A stretch of 64,000 nucleotides of DNA. It comes from Blepharisma stoltei. Its lineage: Eukaryota > Ciliophora > Heterotrichea > Heterotrichida > Blepharismidae. This document shows, piece after piece, positions 22,397-32,968 of this stretch. The notes beneath the pieces are model-generated. The model was not told the origin of the DNA. It made no database searches and saw only the letters and a program-made list of their open reading frames with translations. The position numbers were made by a program, and so were the translations under genes. The DNA is taken from assembly GCA_914767885.1 (NCBI GenBank), contig CAJZBQ010000051.1:914501-978500 (forward strand), given 5' to 3'. Numbering within the stretch: the stretch's first letter is position 1; every line of letters begins with the position of its first letter.

Positions 22397-23166
22397 ATGG
22401 CAAAGCCTTTAACAGCAGATACAATCTTACAAAAAACAAAAGCCGGGCGTCTCGACAATGTAAAAAATCTAAACTGCTGAGGAATGGATATAGAAGACGT
22501 AAGTATTCTTCGTGAAATCCCAAATGTTGAAGTCCTTTCCTTAAGTGTTAATAAGATTAGCACTTTAAAATATTTTCAATGCTGTTCAAAACTTACAGAA
22601 CTGGCTTCCTCTAAAATATTTTTTTATAAAAATAATAAATTTAAAAAAAAAATTTTAAATATGACACAGAACTTTACCTTCGTAAAAATTCAGTATCAGA
22701 TTTGAGAGAACTCAAATACCTGAAGAATTTATCAGGGCTAAAAGTGCTATGGTTATGGGATAACCCATGTGCTGAAAACGAGCGTTATAGAGAAATCGTG
22801 CTGAGCTACCTACCAAACTTGATTAAGCTAGACAACCAAAATGTATCTCAAGAAGAAAAATCTCAAATAAATCCAGCAGAAGTCCAAAAAACAAGAGAGG
22901 AAATCGAAAATCATCCAAAGACTGCTGAGAAGTCTAAATTACAAAGGGATGAAATTATTAAAGATGAAAGAAAAGAGTCAGAAATGAGAAGGGAGCCATC
23001 ACCGTTTAGAGAACCTTTGAAGCCTAAAACAAGAAATGAGGCAAAACAGATAGAGAAGCCAGGAGATAATATATTATGCGCGGTTTTATCATTATTAAAA
23101 GAGCTTGATGAAAATAGCTTGGAGATTGTTAAGCGTGAAATTGATAAAAAAGTTGGGAATCGCTAA
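22397..23166 (+). CDS. CFAP410 (C21orf2)-like LRR ciliary protein
   Basis: 232 residues after removal of a 71-bp IES. VKNLNCWGMDIEDVS matches the vertebrate start of the LRR block including NCWG, with TGA at the Trp codon. LRRs continue as VEVLSLSVNKISTL, TELYLRKNSVSDLRELKYL, LKVLWLWDNPC with the LRR cap, then a charged linker and a C-terminal helix (LLKELDENSLEIVKREID) like the CFAP410 oligomerisation helix. The known protein acts at the ciliary base with NEK1 and SPATA7. A NEK-like kinase lies 2.2 kb downstream, which may be chance. Confidence 0.85.
22603..22673 (+). other. IES, 71 bp, pointer ACAGAACT (no TA)
   Basis: Eight-bp direct repeat ACAGAACT at 22595-22602 and 22666-22673. Removal restores KLTELYLRKNSV and a total length divisible by three. 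This is the only resolved IES here whose pointer lacks TA. Confidence 0.8.
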
Positions 23167-23265
23167 ATAAGTGGTTTTCATTTAATCTTATATTAGGCTA
23201 ATCTGTAGATTTTATTAATATTTTTATATTATGGTAAAAATATTCCAAGTTTTGTTAATTAAAAC

Positions 23266-24645
23266 CTAATCATCTGTTTCTTCATTAATTAAAGGTCAAA
23301 ATAGTCTTACTAATTCTTTTGGGCTTTTTATTCGCTTGGCGTGAGCTTGAATTCCTCGACTAACCAATCTTTCTGAATATAAACTTAGCTTAACATAAAG
23401 GCCTAAAGCCATCCAGGTTTTATCTCTCATACGCTTTCGGCTGCTGGAACCTGCTTGAAGGAAGGACTCATTCGTCTAAGCACTGTCTCAATAGCAGTCT
23501 TCTATGGGGCCTGGGGCTTGCACCGATATCTCTGATTCTCAACTGGTTAGAAAGACTCCTCTTGCTCCACATCATTTGGGTGCTATAAAGGCGCCGGCTA
23601 ACCTTATGCCTACTGTCGGCCACCTTGAAGGGAGGTGACTCCTAGGAAAAAAGAGCCACGACAGGAAAAAGAAGCATGCTCTAAAACCTATCTGGATAAT
23701 AATAACTGGACTGGATTCGCCACCAGTTTGCTCCCAAAGTCTAACACCCATAAGGCAGCTCTAGGCAAGCTAATAGTTAGATTAAAGACCTGCAGGCTAT
23801 AAAGCGAATTTGGCGCCAAAGTGCTGGGTTTCCTCAAGGACATATTTCATCACCACTATATAATTTTCCCTGAACATAAGGGTTTTTGAAATTCTTTAAT
23901 AATTTCATTTATAGAATATTTCACTAATTCTATCGCATCAAAAAATTCATCAAGCAGTTCCGGCGATTTACTTATAATTTCATGATTTTTATCCATATTT
24001 AAAACAGCAGTAATTTTATCTTGGGAACTGAAATCTAAGTCTTCAGTGAGCTCAGCAATTTTTTTGGGGAAATCTTCTTCTCGTTTTACTCATTTTTTTA
24101 TTGTTTTTTTTATATCTTCAAGCTTTCTAGGAGTCTCTATTAAAAAATTCATTAATTCATAATAAATAGCCATTAATTTTCTGCTTTTTCTGTTAAGTTT
24201 TGGGGTATCAAATAATATATAAGGATTTTCTGAAGTAAAATTTATGCCTTTAAAACAAGAATATTTTGCCAATGGCCATTATAAATATAATTATAAACAA
24301 ATTGTTTCTTTTAGGTTATTTAATGGTAAATATATATAAATTAATTTCATTTAATTTTCCTGCACAATTTGCTGATAAAACTACCAAAACCATCCTAAAG
24401 ATTTCTTGCAAATCTAAATTAATTTCTCAATGAATTTCAGCTCCTAGTTCTCGGATTAAATTAGTAATAATTCCATCAAAATTTGCTTTAAATTTATTGA
24501 CTTTTGAAACTGGCTTTTCTAATTCTTTATATATATCATCAAGCTCTTTTATCCCTGTAAAAAGCAAAATGTTTCCATGAATCGGGCTAGGGATTTTTGA
24601 TTTGCTTTTTATTATTCCCATTTTATGAAATTTTGTATTATCCAT
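23266..24645 (-). CDS. Hypothetical helical protein (interrupted by R2a and an IES)
   Basis: Three exon blocks: 24645 to about 24337 (MDNTKFHKMGIIKSKSKIPS..., TGA Trp at 24425), 24263 to about 23880 (YSCFKGINFTSENPYILFD ..., TGA Trp at 24089), and about 23390-23266 (LYSERLVSRGIQAHAKR ... FWPLINEETDD). Helical and charged, no domain recognised. Best splice joins NEINLY|SCFKG and QKPL|SLYSERL. The second junction needs TA pairs slightly outside the target duplication of the R2a element. Confidence 0.5.
23400..23872 (+). mobile_element. Retroelement-like insert R2a
   Basis: About 470 bp, GC-rich, homologous in inverted orientation to the element at 47.1-47.6 kb over its whole length (shared GGGGCCTGG-GCTTGCACCG, TAACCTTATGCCT/CTGTCGGC blocks, and the end ACATATTTCATCACCAC). 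Short duplication AACATAA at 23392-23398 and 23873-23879. It interrupts the gene at 23.3-24.6 kb. Confidence 0.75.
24264..24336 (-). other. IES, about 73 bp, pointer TAT (approximate)
   Basis: Removal joins NEINLY to SCFKGINFTSENP. Several TAT copies at the left end leave a few bases of ambiguity. Confidence 0.6.
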
Positions 24646-24730
24646 TTATTGAAGGGAATAATAGTTATAAAAAATGACCCTTAAAATACTACTACTCTGA
24701 ATGAATTATTTTTATGGTTTAATTTAACTT

Positions 24731-25028
24731 CACAATATTAAAAATTTCAGTTAGGGATAGGCCCTAACACCTCTTCAAACAGGATGGACCTATAATCCGA
24801 GCTTAGTGAGAGGAGTCAAAGCTTCTTGAGAGTCTCAGCTTGAAGAGAAGAGGTCGGTGCTGAGGCTGGCACTGACAAGAGAAGTCTGGAAGGGCTTATT
24901 AACTTTAACGGTTCGATGGTTAGGCCAGTCCACCTACTGCTGCTCAGAGCTGTTAATTTAGCTGGACTTCAAGTAATCAAAGACTTAAGGCATAAGTGTG
25001 CTAGAGTAATTCAATAAACTTAAACTTA
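24731..25028. mobile_element. Possible retroelement-like insert R3 (intergenic)
   Basis: GC-richer island of about 298 bp flanked by AATTTAACTT at 24721-24730 and 25029-25038. Contains GGTTCGATGGTTAGG, faintly tRNA B-box-like. Flanks are low-complexity, so the duplication is weaker evidence than for the other copies. Confidence 0.45.
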
Positions 25029-25350
25029 AATTTAACTTAAATTAGGGATTTATATTTAGTAGTACTAATAAAATAAGAAGAGGGGTGAATATCTGTTAAA
25101 ATCAAGCTTTATCAAATAAAATCAACAAGGATAAGACATAATTTAAGGCAAGTATTGACATGACAATATAATTCCCAAAGTCATTGAGCCTTGAATAAGC
25201 AAAATATGGACTTTTAATGACAACTGACGATTCAAATAATAAAAATTTAAAGGCAATATTAAATCTTTTCAATTATCAAATCGGAATACTCTAAATAATT
25301 ATTTCTGAATTTCAGAACATATAAATTTCATAATTTTCAAAATATTTAAA

Positions 25351-27733
25351 ATGGACAAATACGAGGTTATTGGAAAAATCGGAAAAGGATCATTCGGCGA
25401 AGTATCAAAAATCATCAGAAAATCTGACCGAAAAGAGCTTGTATGAAAAGAAATCAATTATGGAGGAATGTCTGAAAAGGAAAAATCTCAGCTAGTAGCT
25501 GAGGTAAATATTTTGCGGGAGTTAAGACATCCAAATATAGTGCGATATTATGATAGAATAGTCGACAAGAAGAATGCAAAAATTTACATTGTAATGGAAT
25601 TCTGTGCTGGAGGAGACTTAGGAAGCTTAATAAAGAAAAAACAAAAATCAAGGGAAAATTTCAATGAGGATACTATATGAAAAATTATTATGCAATTATG
25701 CTTGGCATTAATGTCATGCCATCAAAGAGAAAAAGGGAAAATTATTCATAGAGATATAAAGCCTGGAAATATATTTTTAGATGAAAATTTTAATGTGAAA
25801 TTAGGAGACTTTGGGCTTAGCAGAATAATGAACGAAGATTCGATTTATGCTTACACTCATGTAGGAACTCCGTATTATATGTCCCCAGAACAGTTTTCTG
25901 ATGGGAAGTATAACGAAAAATCTGATATATGGTCAACTGGCTGCTTGCTATTTGAAATTTGTGCATTGACCCCGCCTTTTCATGCAAGAACCCAAGCTGA
26001 GTTAGCACTCAAAGTAAAAGAAGGCTTAAAAGAAAGAATTCCTAAACAGTACTCAAGCGACCTTCAGCTGCTAGTAAACGCTATGATGACAGTCGATTAC
26101 AACCGACGTCCAAGTATAGAAGAAATCTTGAGAAATCCTTTTATTTCTTTAACTCCCCCTCCGTGAGCGAACAAAAACAATTGTTAGCTCACAGATTGAG
26201 GTTAATTTATTTTTTTAAATTTACATATAATTTTATATTTTTTATTCGAAATTTAAAAATATTAGAAAAATTTAGGTTTTAAATTGCAATTTGTTTAAAA
26301 TTTAACAGAATTAGCTAGAGATTTCATTTACTAATTATCACATATATATCTAAATTTTTTTCATAAAAAATTTTTGTTCGCTCACGGATGGTGGTTTTTT
26401 GGATCGGGATTCCCCAATGGTTTTGTTCGTCACGGAGGGGGTAGTAAGAATTAAAGAAAATCAAATAAAAGAATTAAATTCAAAAATCAAAAAGGACGAA
26501 GAAAAATTAAAAGAAAGAGAAAATAAAGCAAAAAATAATAGAGAATTATTAAAAAAAAGAGAAGAAGAAATAAGGGTAAGGGAAACAAAAATGCTAGAAG
26601 AGATGAAAAATAGAGACAAAAAGGAAGAAAAAAAAGAAGAAAAAATCAGGACTTTTGATGATGTTCTTGCAGAAGGACTAGAAAGAATTAAAAAATGTGA
26701 TGAAATTTTAAAGAAAAAAGAAAAAAGCAGTGAAGAAAATTTGTGTAAAGAAATTAAATTGTTTGGAAATAAGGAAGAGTGTAAGGAGGAGGAAAAATGT
26801 GGAGGAAGAGATATTAATATGAATAAGCCTGCAGCTCCTGAATATTATAGAAGAGAGTCGCCTACTTATAATATAGGGAATAGAGAAAGAAAAGATTCTC
26901 CTACTTTATTTCATAAAGAGCCTACTCCACAGCAGAAAATTACTGAGCCGAGCAGGGTTTCTCCAAACCCAAGAGAAGTTTATAATAAGCCTGAGCCAAG
27001 TCGTGTTTCTCCAAATCCAAGAGAAGTTTATAATAAGCCTGAGCCAAGTCGTGTTTCTCCAAATCCAAGAGAAGTTTATAATAAACCTGAACCAAGCCGT
27101 ATCTCCCCTCATCCACGAGAAATAACTACCAATAAGCCTGAGCCTCGAATTTCTCCTGCCCCAAGAGAAATATACAACAATAAGCCTACAACACCTGAGT
27201 ACTATCGAAGAGATTCTCCAATTTACAACAACTGAACCAAAGAAAGGCGTAATTCCCCAGTTTACAACCCCAAAGATATTCAACGAAAAGAATCCCCTAG
27301 TTATCGCCCTAAAACCCAAGAAACTAATAAAAGAGAATCCCCTACCTATAGGCCTAAAACTCAAGAAGCCGCCAAAAAAGACAATCCAAGATCCTATGAA
27401 AAAGACAAATGGAATTCTCCATCACATAGGCCAAAAACTCAGGAAAATAATCGAAGGATTTCTCCTTCATACAAAGAAATAGACCGCCCTAAAACGCATT
27501 ATGGGGCTCATGACTATACAAGGTACAAGACAAATAATATAGAAAATCATCATGATAGGAAAAAATCTCCAGACCCTTATGACTATAAAAAATCGCCAAA
27601 AAAAGCTTATAAATATGGGCCAAGTGAACAAGCCCAGCGGCAAGCGATGAGACCACCTCTTAGGCAGATTTCTCCATATGATCGTCCTCCTAAAACTGGC
27701 TACAACATATATAGATATCCCAAACAGGCTTAA
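25351..27733 (+). CDS. NEK-like Ser/Thr kinase with coiled coil and repeat tail
   Basis: 695 residues after removing a 295-bp MITE (length divisible by three). Kinase domain about residues 4-260: GKGSFGEV loop, Lys in VWKEI (Trp from TGA), HRDIKPGNIFL, DFGLSRI, VGTPYYMSPEQ, KSDIWSTGCLLFE. NIFL after the catalytic loop and the small lobe resemble NEK kinases. A coiled coil (RIKENQIKELNSKIKKDEEK) follows. The long tail contains a 16-residue unit EPSRVSPNPREVYNKP repeated three to five times and many S-P sites. Probable role in cilia or microtubule control (inference). Confidence 0.85.
26153..26447 (+). mobile_element. MITE-type IES, 295 bp, pointer TAA
   Basis: TAA at 26150-26152 and 26445-26447. 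Termini CTCCCCCTCCGTGAGCGAAC and GTTCG(C/T)CACGGAGGGGG. Sits between the kinase domain and the coiled coil; removal joins NPFISL to RIKENQIKELN. If retained, translation would stop at TGA-read-through then TAG/TAA soon after the kinase domain. Confidence 0.9.
26943..27110 (+). repeat. 48-bp tandem coding repeat
   Basis: Three near-identical 48-bp units plus degenerate flanking units encode EPSRVSPNPREVYNKP in the kinase tail. Unit identity is high at DNA level, implying recent slippage or unequal exchange. Confidence 0.85.
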
Positions 27734-27809
27734 TATGCCAAATTATCAGTATTTTCTTATTATAATGTGAATTCTTTCTATATTGTATAATAAATTAATA
27801 AAAAACTTT

Positions 27810-29112
27810 TTAATTCGCATAATGGTTAAGCCTATATAATAGCGCGACTCCTTCATCATTTCCAACACTCATTAACTCACTATTTGAACTAAATGCTAAA
27901 GACATCGGATATTTTATATGATCTCTAATGCCTGGCCAATTAGAAAACACAGTCTGGCTTGGCACATGCAAAAGTTTTACAGCGTCTCTTTTCCATCTGG
28001 AATACATAGCCAAAATTTCTGCATTGTGGTTAAAGGTAACACCGTCTATAGCAGTCGTTAAATTCATTACTGATTTTATAGGAGGTGGGCTTGGTAATGA
28101 AAAATCGTCATTTTTTGTGTTATAAAGATTTACTACACCATTTGTGGAGCCAGTTGCTAAATAGTCTCCACAAGTTGACATGCAGGTGATTTTAGTGGAA
28201 CCTTCGTCGCAGAATCTCCTGATGCATCTTCTCATTGAAATGTCCCATAAATATATTTCGCCTTCATCTCCACCAGTTAAAAGGGTATTTTCGTCTAAAA
28301 ATGTTAATGCGTGGCCATCCTGGTTCATTTTGAACTCAAATAATAAACCCTCATATATGAAATTTTTTGGGTAAATATTAAATTATTTCTATAAATTTTT
28401 CTTAAAATTAGCTGCAGGCTTTCTATATATACATTTTTAAGCCTTATAATTTATTTGAGCTAGTTGATATAAACATCACTTTTCCATTAACACCTAAAAA
28501 CACCACAAATCTATTATCAGGTGAAACAGCCATTTTCCCCAGCTGTTCTTTTTCATAGCCAATTATATGGGAAATTCTATGCAGTCTTTCAGTCGGCACG
28601 TCATATTCATAAAAATAAGGCCTGGAACCTGATAGATATATAGAGGTATCACAAAAATGAGCTGAAGAAATAGGCAAGTCCTTCATGTAAACCACAGCTT
28701 GTAAAGGATTATCAACCCCATCCACGTTAAAAATCCTCAATCTTTTGTCTTTTCCAGCTGATAAAAGGGTGGTTCCTTGGAATTCCAATGCATTTATGCA
28801 GGATTTTGAGTAATTTTGGGCATTTGCATGAGGAAGTTGGGAAATATCGAGGATGGTAGGGAGCAAGTGAGGGGTTTTGTTGGATAAAATTGGTTTGGCT
28901 GTCTTTAGAAGCTTAGAAATAGCTGAGGAATCTGAAGCTGTGGAAGACAGCCATGAAGTATGGTGCATTTGAGAATAAAGGTCTCTGAGTTTTTGTGTGT
29001 ATTCTGTGCCTGTAAGCTCTTGTTGGTCTTTGGAAAGCTTCTTTAAGCGGTTTTCGCTGGTGGTATCAATGTGAATGTTTTGGTCATCTATATCTTTCCA
29101 TGCAGGCTCCAT
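27810..29112 (-). CDS. UTP18-like WD40 protein of the small-subunit processome
   Basis: 398 residues after removing a 106-bp IES (length divisible by three). The N-terminus MEPAWKDIDDQNIHID followed by ENRLKKL matches the acidic W-D-DD motif and helix of UTP18. WD repeats follow (LSAGKDKRLRIFNVDG, LTGGDEGEIYLWDIS, LATGSTNGVVNLYN, MSVGNDEGVALLY). UTP18 is part of the UTPB complex in U3 snoRNP-guided 18S rRNA maturation and recruits the exosome helicase in other species. Confidence 0.8.
28344..28449 (-). other. IES, 106 bp, pointer TTA
   Basis: TAA copies at 28341-28343 and 28447-28449. Removal joins STSSNKL to FEFKMNQDGHA in the UTP18-like gene. Confidence 0.85.
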
Positions 29113-29161
29113 TATGAATAAAAATTATATTGATTTTAATTGAATTAAATTTTCTAGCTAA

Positions 29162-29498
29162 CTCCCCCCCCCCACAAAAAAAATTTTGTTCACTCACGGA
29201 GGGGGGCTAATTTTTTTTTTTAAAAAAATGTATATATAAATTTTATAAAAAATATTTTTTTTCGAAATTTAAAAAAATCCTAATTTGCAAAAATTGGAAA
29301 GCAAATATTAATTTAATTTATAAAATTTATGTTTTAAAAAGCAATTCATTTAAAATTAAACAGAATTAGCTCTAGATTTCATTATACTAATTATCATTTA
29401 TATATCAAAATTTTTGTTCACTCACGGAAGGTGGGTTTTTTGGGCAAAAAATAGCGATTTTTCTAATGGTTTTGTTCACTCACGGAGGGGGGGAGTAA
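29162..29498. mobile_element. MITE, 337 bp, intergenic
   Basis: TAA at 29159-29161 and 29496-29498. One end folds on itself (CCCCC...TTTTGTTCACTCACGGAGGGGG), the other carries GTTCACTCACGGAGGGGGGG. Lies 50 bp upstream of the UTP18-like ATG, between divergent/convergent neighbours. Confidence 0.85.
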
Positions 29499-29568
29499 GG
29501 ATAACTATTTTTTTTTTCAAAATATTAGGAATTTAAACTATGAGAGTATATCAATTAGCTATTTATAA

Positions 29569-31594
29569 TTAAAGCTGTTCATCTAAATCAAATGATGGGA
29601 TATATTTTTGCTTCCATGTGTCTACTTTGTTTTCTTCAGGAACTGCCATGGTAACTGAATATTTAGCGCCTTGCTTTTCTGTTGTAAAAGTCATAAATTT
29701 TCTTGAAGCACTTCCTGGTCTTGAATTTTTACTTAACACATAGTTGATTTCACTTTCTCTTAGACTTTCGTCTAAGTGATGGATTTTTAATTTTCCTCCA
29801 TCAATATATAAACAAATATTTAATAATTGCTAAAAAATATTGGAAATATTAATATAAAATACTCTCTAAAATAAGTATCTACATTTAATAAAATTTGTAT
29901 TTTTCAAATATAAATTGTATAACAAATTCATTAATTCTTCCATGTATCCCCGAAGTTCTTCTTTTTCTATAACTTCCCTCCAGGAGTAACAAAAAAATTT
30001 TTGTACTCAAAGAAGGATGGTTTATTTTTTTTAAATTTAAATATAAATTTTATAGAATTTTTTTAAAAAAAAAAATCCCTATTCGCAAAAGTTAATTTAA
30101 TTTGCAATACTTTAAAATGAAATTTGTTTAAAAATTTAACAGTTTTAGCAAGAGAATTCATTATATTAATTAACAATATTTTAAAATATTTTATCATAAA
30201 AATATTATATTAAAAAAATTTTGTTTGGTGAGTTTTGGCTAAAAAATAGGAATTTTTCAGTGGTTTTCTTCGCTTACGGAGTAGGGTGGAGTAAGTAATG
30301 GAGTTTTTCTTATATTCATCCTTAATAAATCATTTAAATCTGCATAAGACACTGATACTCTATATATTGGAAATTTCGTCTTCGGCACAACCAAAATTTT
30401 TACATTTTCCTGCTCTTCTTTATCTAAAATTATGACTTTATGTCTCTCATTAAGAAAAACTCTATAAGATTGGGCTAAAACAACAATTTCTCGTGACTGT
30501 TTATCGTTTGATAGCTCAACCTGCGCTAAACTTGCATAACTCGGGACATTTAAAGGAGACCCCAATGCTTGTTTATTTGGTCTCAAGCTTTCTTGCCTCT
30601 CATTTCCAAATTCAGCTGTTCCTATGCTTTTATAGCTAGGAATATTTGATAATGCGTCCAAATCTTGTCTATTTTTAATAAAAGGCTCTTTATTTTTTGG
30701 AAAATTCATTAAATCGTCTTCGTAATTGTTTTTGAAATTTTCGTATTTTTCAGCTAAATTTTGGGTTAAAGGGTTATTTTCACCTAAAATTTCGCGACTT
30801 GTTTCGTAAGCTTTTTGTAATAAAATTTTTGACTCTTTGATTCTGCTCATGAATTCGAGCTCTTCAGCATAAACTTTATAAGCTGTCGCTAAGAATTTGG
30901 CTACTTCTTCAGGGTTACGTTCTTCTTCCTCATCTGCTTTTTCAAGCAAAACTACAGATTCTTCAGAATACATCAAAGCTTCTTCATGCCTATTTAATTT
31001 GCTTAGTACTGAACAGATATTAAGATAAGTCGTAGCTATTTCAAAATCTCCTAGCTCTGCTTGTTTTTCAATCTGCATAGCTTTTTCTAAAAACTCAAAA
31101 GCGGTCACTAATTTGTCTCTGCTTTTAAAAATATCCCATTCACAATAAATAAAATTTCCCGGCTATCTGTTTACTTTAATAAAAATATCAGTGATTTCTA
31201 TTGGCTATAAATTGGTATAGCACCCCAAATTATTATACGTCAAGCTTCTTAATTTTGCAACAGATTGTGAATGAAAAGAATTTTCAGGAAGCATTGAAAT
31301 TTTTTTGGACAAAATCAGCCCTAATTTTTCTGCCTTAATAAACAGCTGATAAGCCAACTTGTAAGATTCCATTCGGTTTTCTTGTGAAAGCTCTACCCCA
31401 AAATTATTTAAATTTGTTATCAGTACTTTGATGGTTTCATAATCTTCTTTTGTAAACGGGATCGGATTATCCGGAGAAGACTCACTTTTTTTTCTGATGA
31501 ATTTTTTAAGGAAAATTTCAGTCCTTTTTTGTGTTTCTTCAAGTGCCCGATTCGAGTACTGTGATGATTTTTGAGAATGGCCCTGCTTATTCAT
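29569..31594 (-). CDS. TPR-repeat protein (3 inserts)
   Basis: 505 residues after removing two IESs and one MITE (length divisible by three). TPR-like helices: YKLAYQLFIKAEKLG, LTYNNLGCYIFKSRDKL, AFEFLEKAMQIEKQ, ATTYLNICSVLSKLNRHEEA. Then a linker with repeated IPSYKS/VPSYAS motifs and a folded C-terminal part with KFPIYRVSVSYADL and GYMEELMNLLYNLYIDGGK. Kinesin-light-chain-like TPR spacing; partner unknown. Confidence 0.75.
29812..29913 (-). other. IES, 102 bp, pointer ATATAA/TTATAT
   Basis: Six-bp repeats at 29806-29811 and 29908-29913. Removal joins MNLLYNLY to IDGGKLKIHHLDES. Confidence 0.85.
29973..30294 (-). mobile_element. MITE-type IES, 322 bp, pointer TAA
   Basis: TAA at 29970-29972 and 30292-30294. 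Diverged termini (CTTCCCTCCAGGAGTAAC; CGCTTACGGAGTAGGGTGG). Removal joins RKTPLL to IEKEELRGYMEEL in the TPR gene. Looks older than the nearly identical copies elsewhere. Confidence 0.8.
31135..31218 (-). other. IES, 84 bp, pointer ATA
   Basis: TAT/ATA at 31132-31134 and 31216-31218. Removal completes the TPR helix NNLGCYIFKSRDKLVTAFEF. Confidence 0.85.
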
Positions 31595-31650
31595 TTTTAA
31601 TTTTTTAAAATGCTATTTTCCAGGATTTTTAACCAATTTAATTAAGATTA

Positions 31651-32846
31651 TTAATCTTCTTTCAGCTCAATATTTTCTACTCCTTTAGCAAGCTCTTCTT
31701 CCTCCTTTTCTTCTTCTTCTTCTTCCTCTTCTTCTTCTCCTTCACTTTTAAGGGCAATTGAGACTTCTCTTTCAAAATCAAAATCTGCTAGTCTTTTTTT
31801 GGCCTTGCTTGGGAACTCGTTTCCTTTGATTTCGACCAATTCGAGCTCAGGTCTCATTTGTAGCAATTCTACAAGTTCGTCGATGATGGCTGGGTTTTCA
31901 AGCTCGTCGTAGTTTAAGTAAAGCTGCCTTAAGTGAGGGTTGCTGCTTTTTAGAGCTGTGATAATTTTTCTAGCTCCTGCGTCGCCAAGTAAACAGTCTC
32001 CTATATTTAAGACTGAGATGTAGTTTAAGGATTCCAAACATTGAGCAAGGGCTGTGTATGCAGCTTCGTCTTTGAGGTTGTTGTCATTGATTTCTATTAC
32101 TTGCATGTTAGGGTTGTTGGATAGGGCGCCAAATAAGGCGACCATGCCTGCAGCTTTAATTCCGTTTTGCGGAACACTGATTTTTCTTACTATAAATTAG
32201 TAATAATGTTTAAAAAATTAAAATAAAAATTATAATGGATAATTATATTTTTTAATAGTAAAAGAGCTAAGCTTCCCATAGCAGAAAATGCTTCAGCGAG
32301 AACAGAAATTCCAGGATTCTCCAATCTATCTCTCCCTGCACTAAATACTTCAAGTTTCAAGTTTTCACATCTTCTAAGCGACTCAGCAATTATCGCTGCA
32401 CTTTCAGGTCCAAGCCCATCATTATTTACATGCAGCTCTTTCAAAGAAGCCGCTTTTTCAAGAAGCTCGCTAAAAGCTCTAACCCCATCTGGCCCAAACG
32501 CATTATCGCTCACATCTAAGACTTCCAGACTTTTACAATTAAGTAAAGCTGTCCCCAAAGCTCTCATTGATACTGTTACCTCTTCCCTTTGTCTTCCCAC
32601 AAATAAATCACTAAGATTTGCGACTTGCAGATTAACACACTGCTGAATTGCTTCACTTATAGCATTACATGCTTCTACACCATAGGAATTCTGCGATAAA
32701 GTGATTTCAGTAACAATATCTTTATGTTCAAGAAGTTCTGTGTAGACTGATTTGATTTCTTCGTAAGAGTCAATACGCTTGCCAGTTTCGTGAACTTTGA
32801 ATACACGCAAGCTTTCGTCCTCTTGATGCGAAAAGAGTCCACCCAT
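31651..32846 (-). CDS. RanGAP-like leucine-rich-repeat protein
   Basis: LRRs of the RNH1/RanGAP type: SLEVLDVSDNAFGPDGVRAF, LKELHVNNDGLGPESAAII, MQVIEINDNNLKDEAAYTAL, ISVLNIGDCLLGDAGARKII, LRQLYLNYDELENPAI. The C-terminus is a long Glu run (positions 31700-31745 on DNA), as in RanGAP proteins. The Arg finger site is plausible (NSYGVEA region) but not certain. RanGAP stimulates Ran GTP hydrolysis for nucleocytoplasmic transport. One IES near 32.20-32.27 kb. Confidence 0.75.
32192..32268 (-). other. IES in the RanGAP-like gene (approximate)
   Basis: The frame ends in an AT-rich tail after MGSLALL and resumes at VRKISVPQNGIKAAG. Several TA pairs fit; length must leave remainder 2 on division by 3. 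Confidence 0.65.
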
Positions 32847-32968
32847 TTTTATTATAAGAGAATAGGAAAATATAGGAAATCTGATATCTTTTAATTGAAA
32901 AATTAGGAAAATTTGTGGTTGAAATTAATACATTGACAATTATTAATAGAATAATCAAAAAAATTGTA

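Noticed and set aside
26943-27110. CRISPR-like regular repeats
   Set aside because: The units are contiguous, coding and in frame with a kinase tail; no spacers. The organism is a eukaryote.
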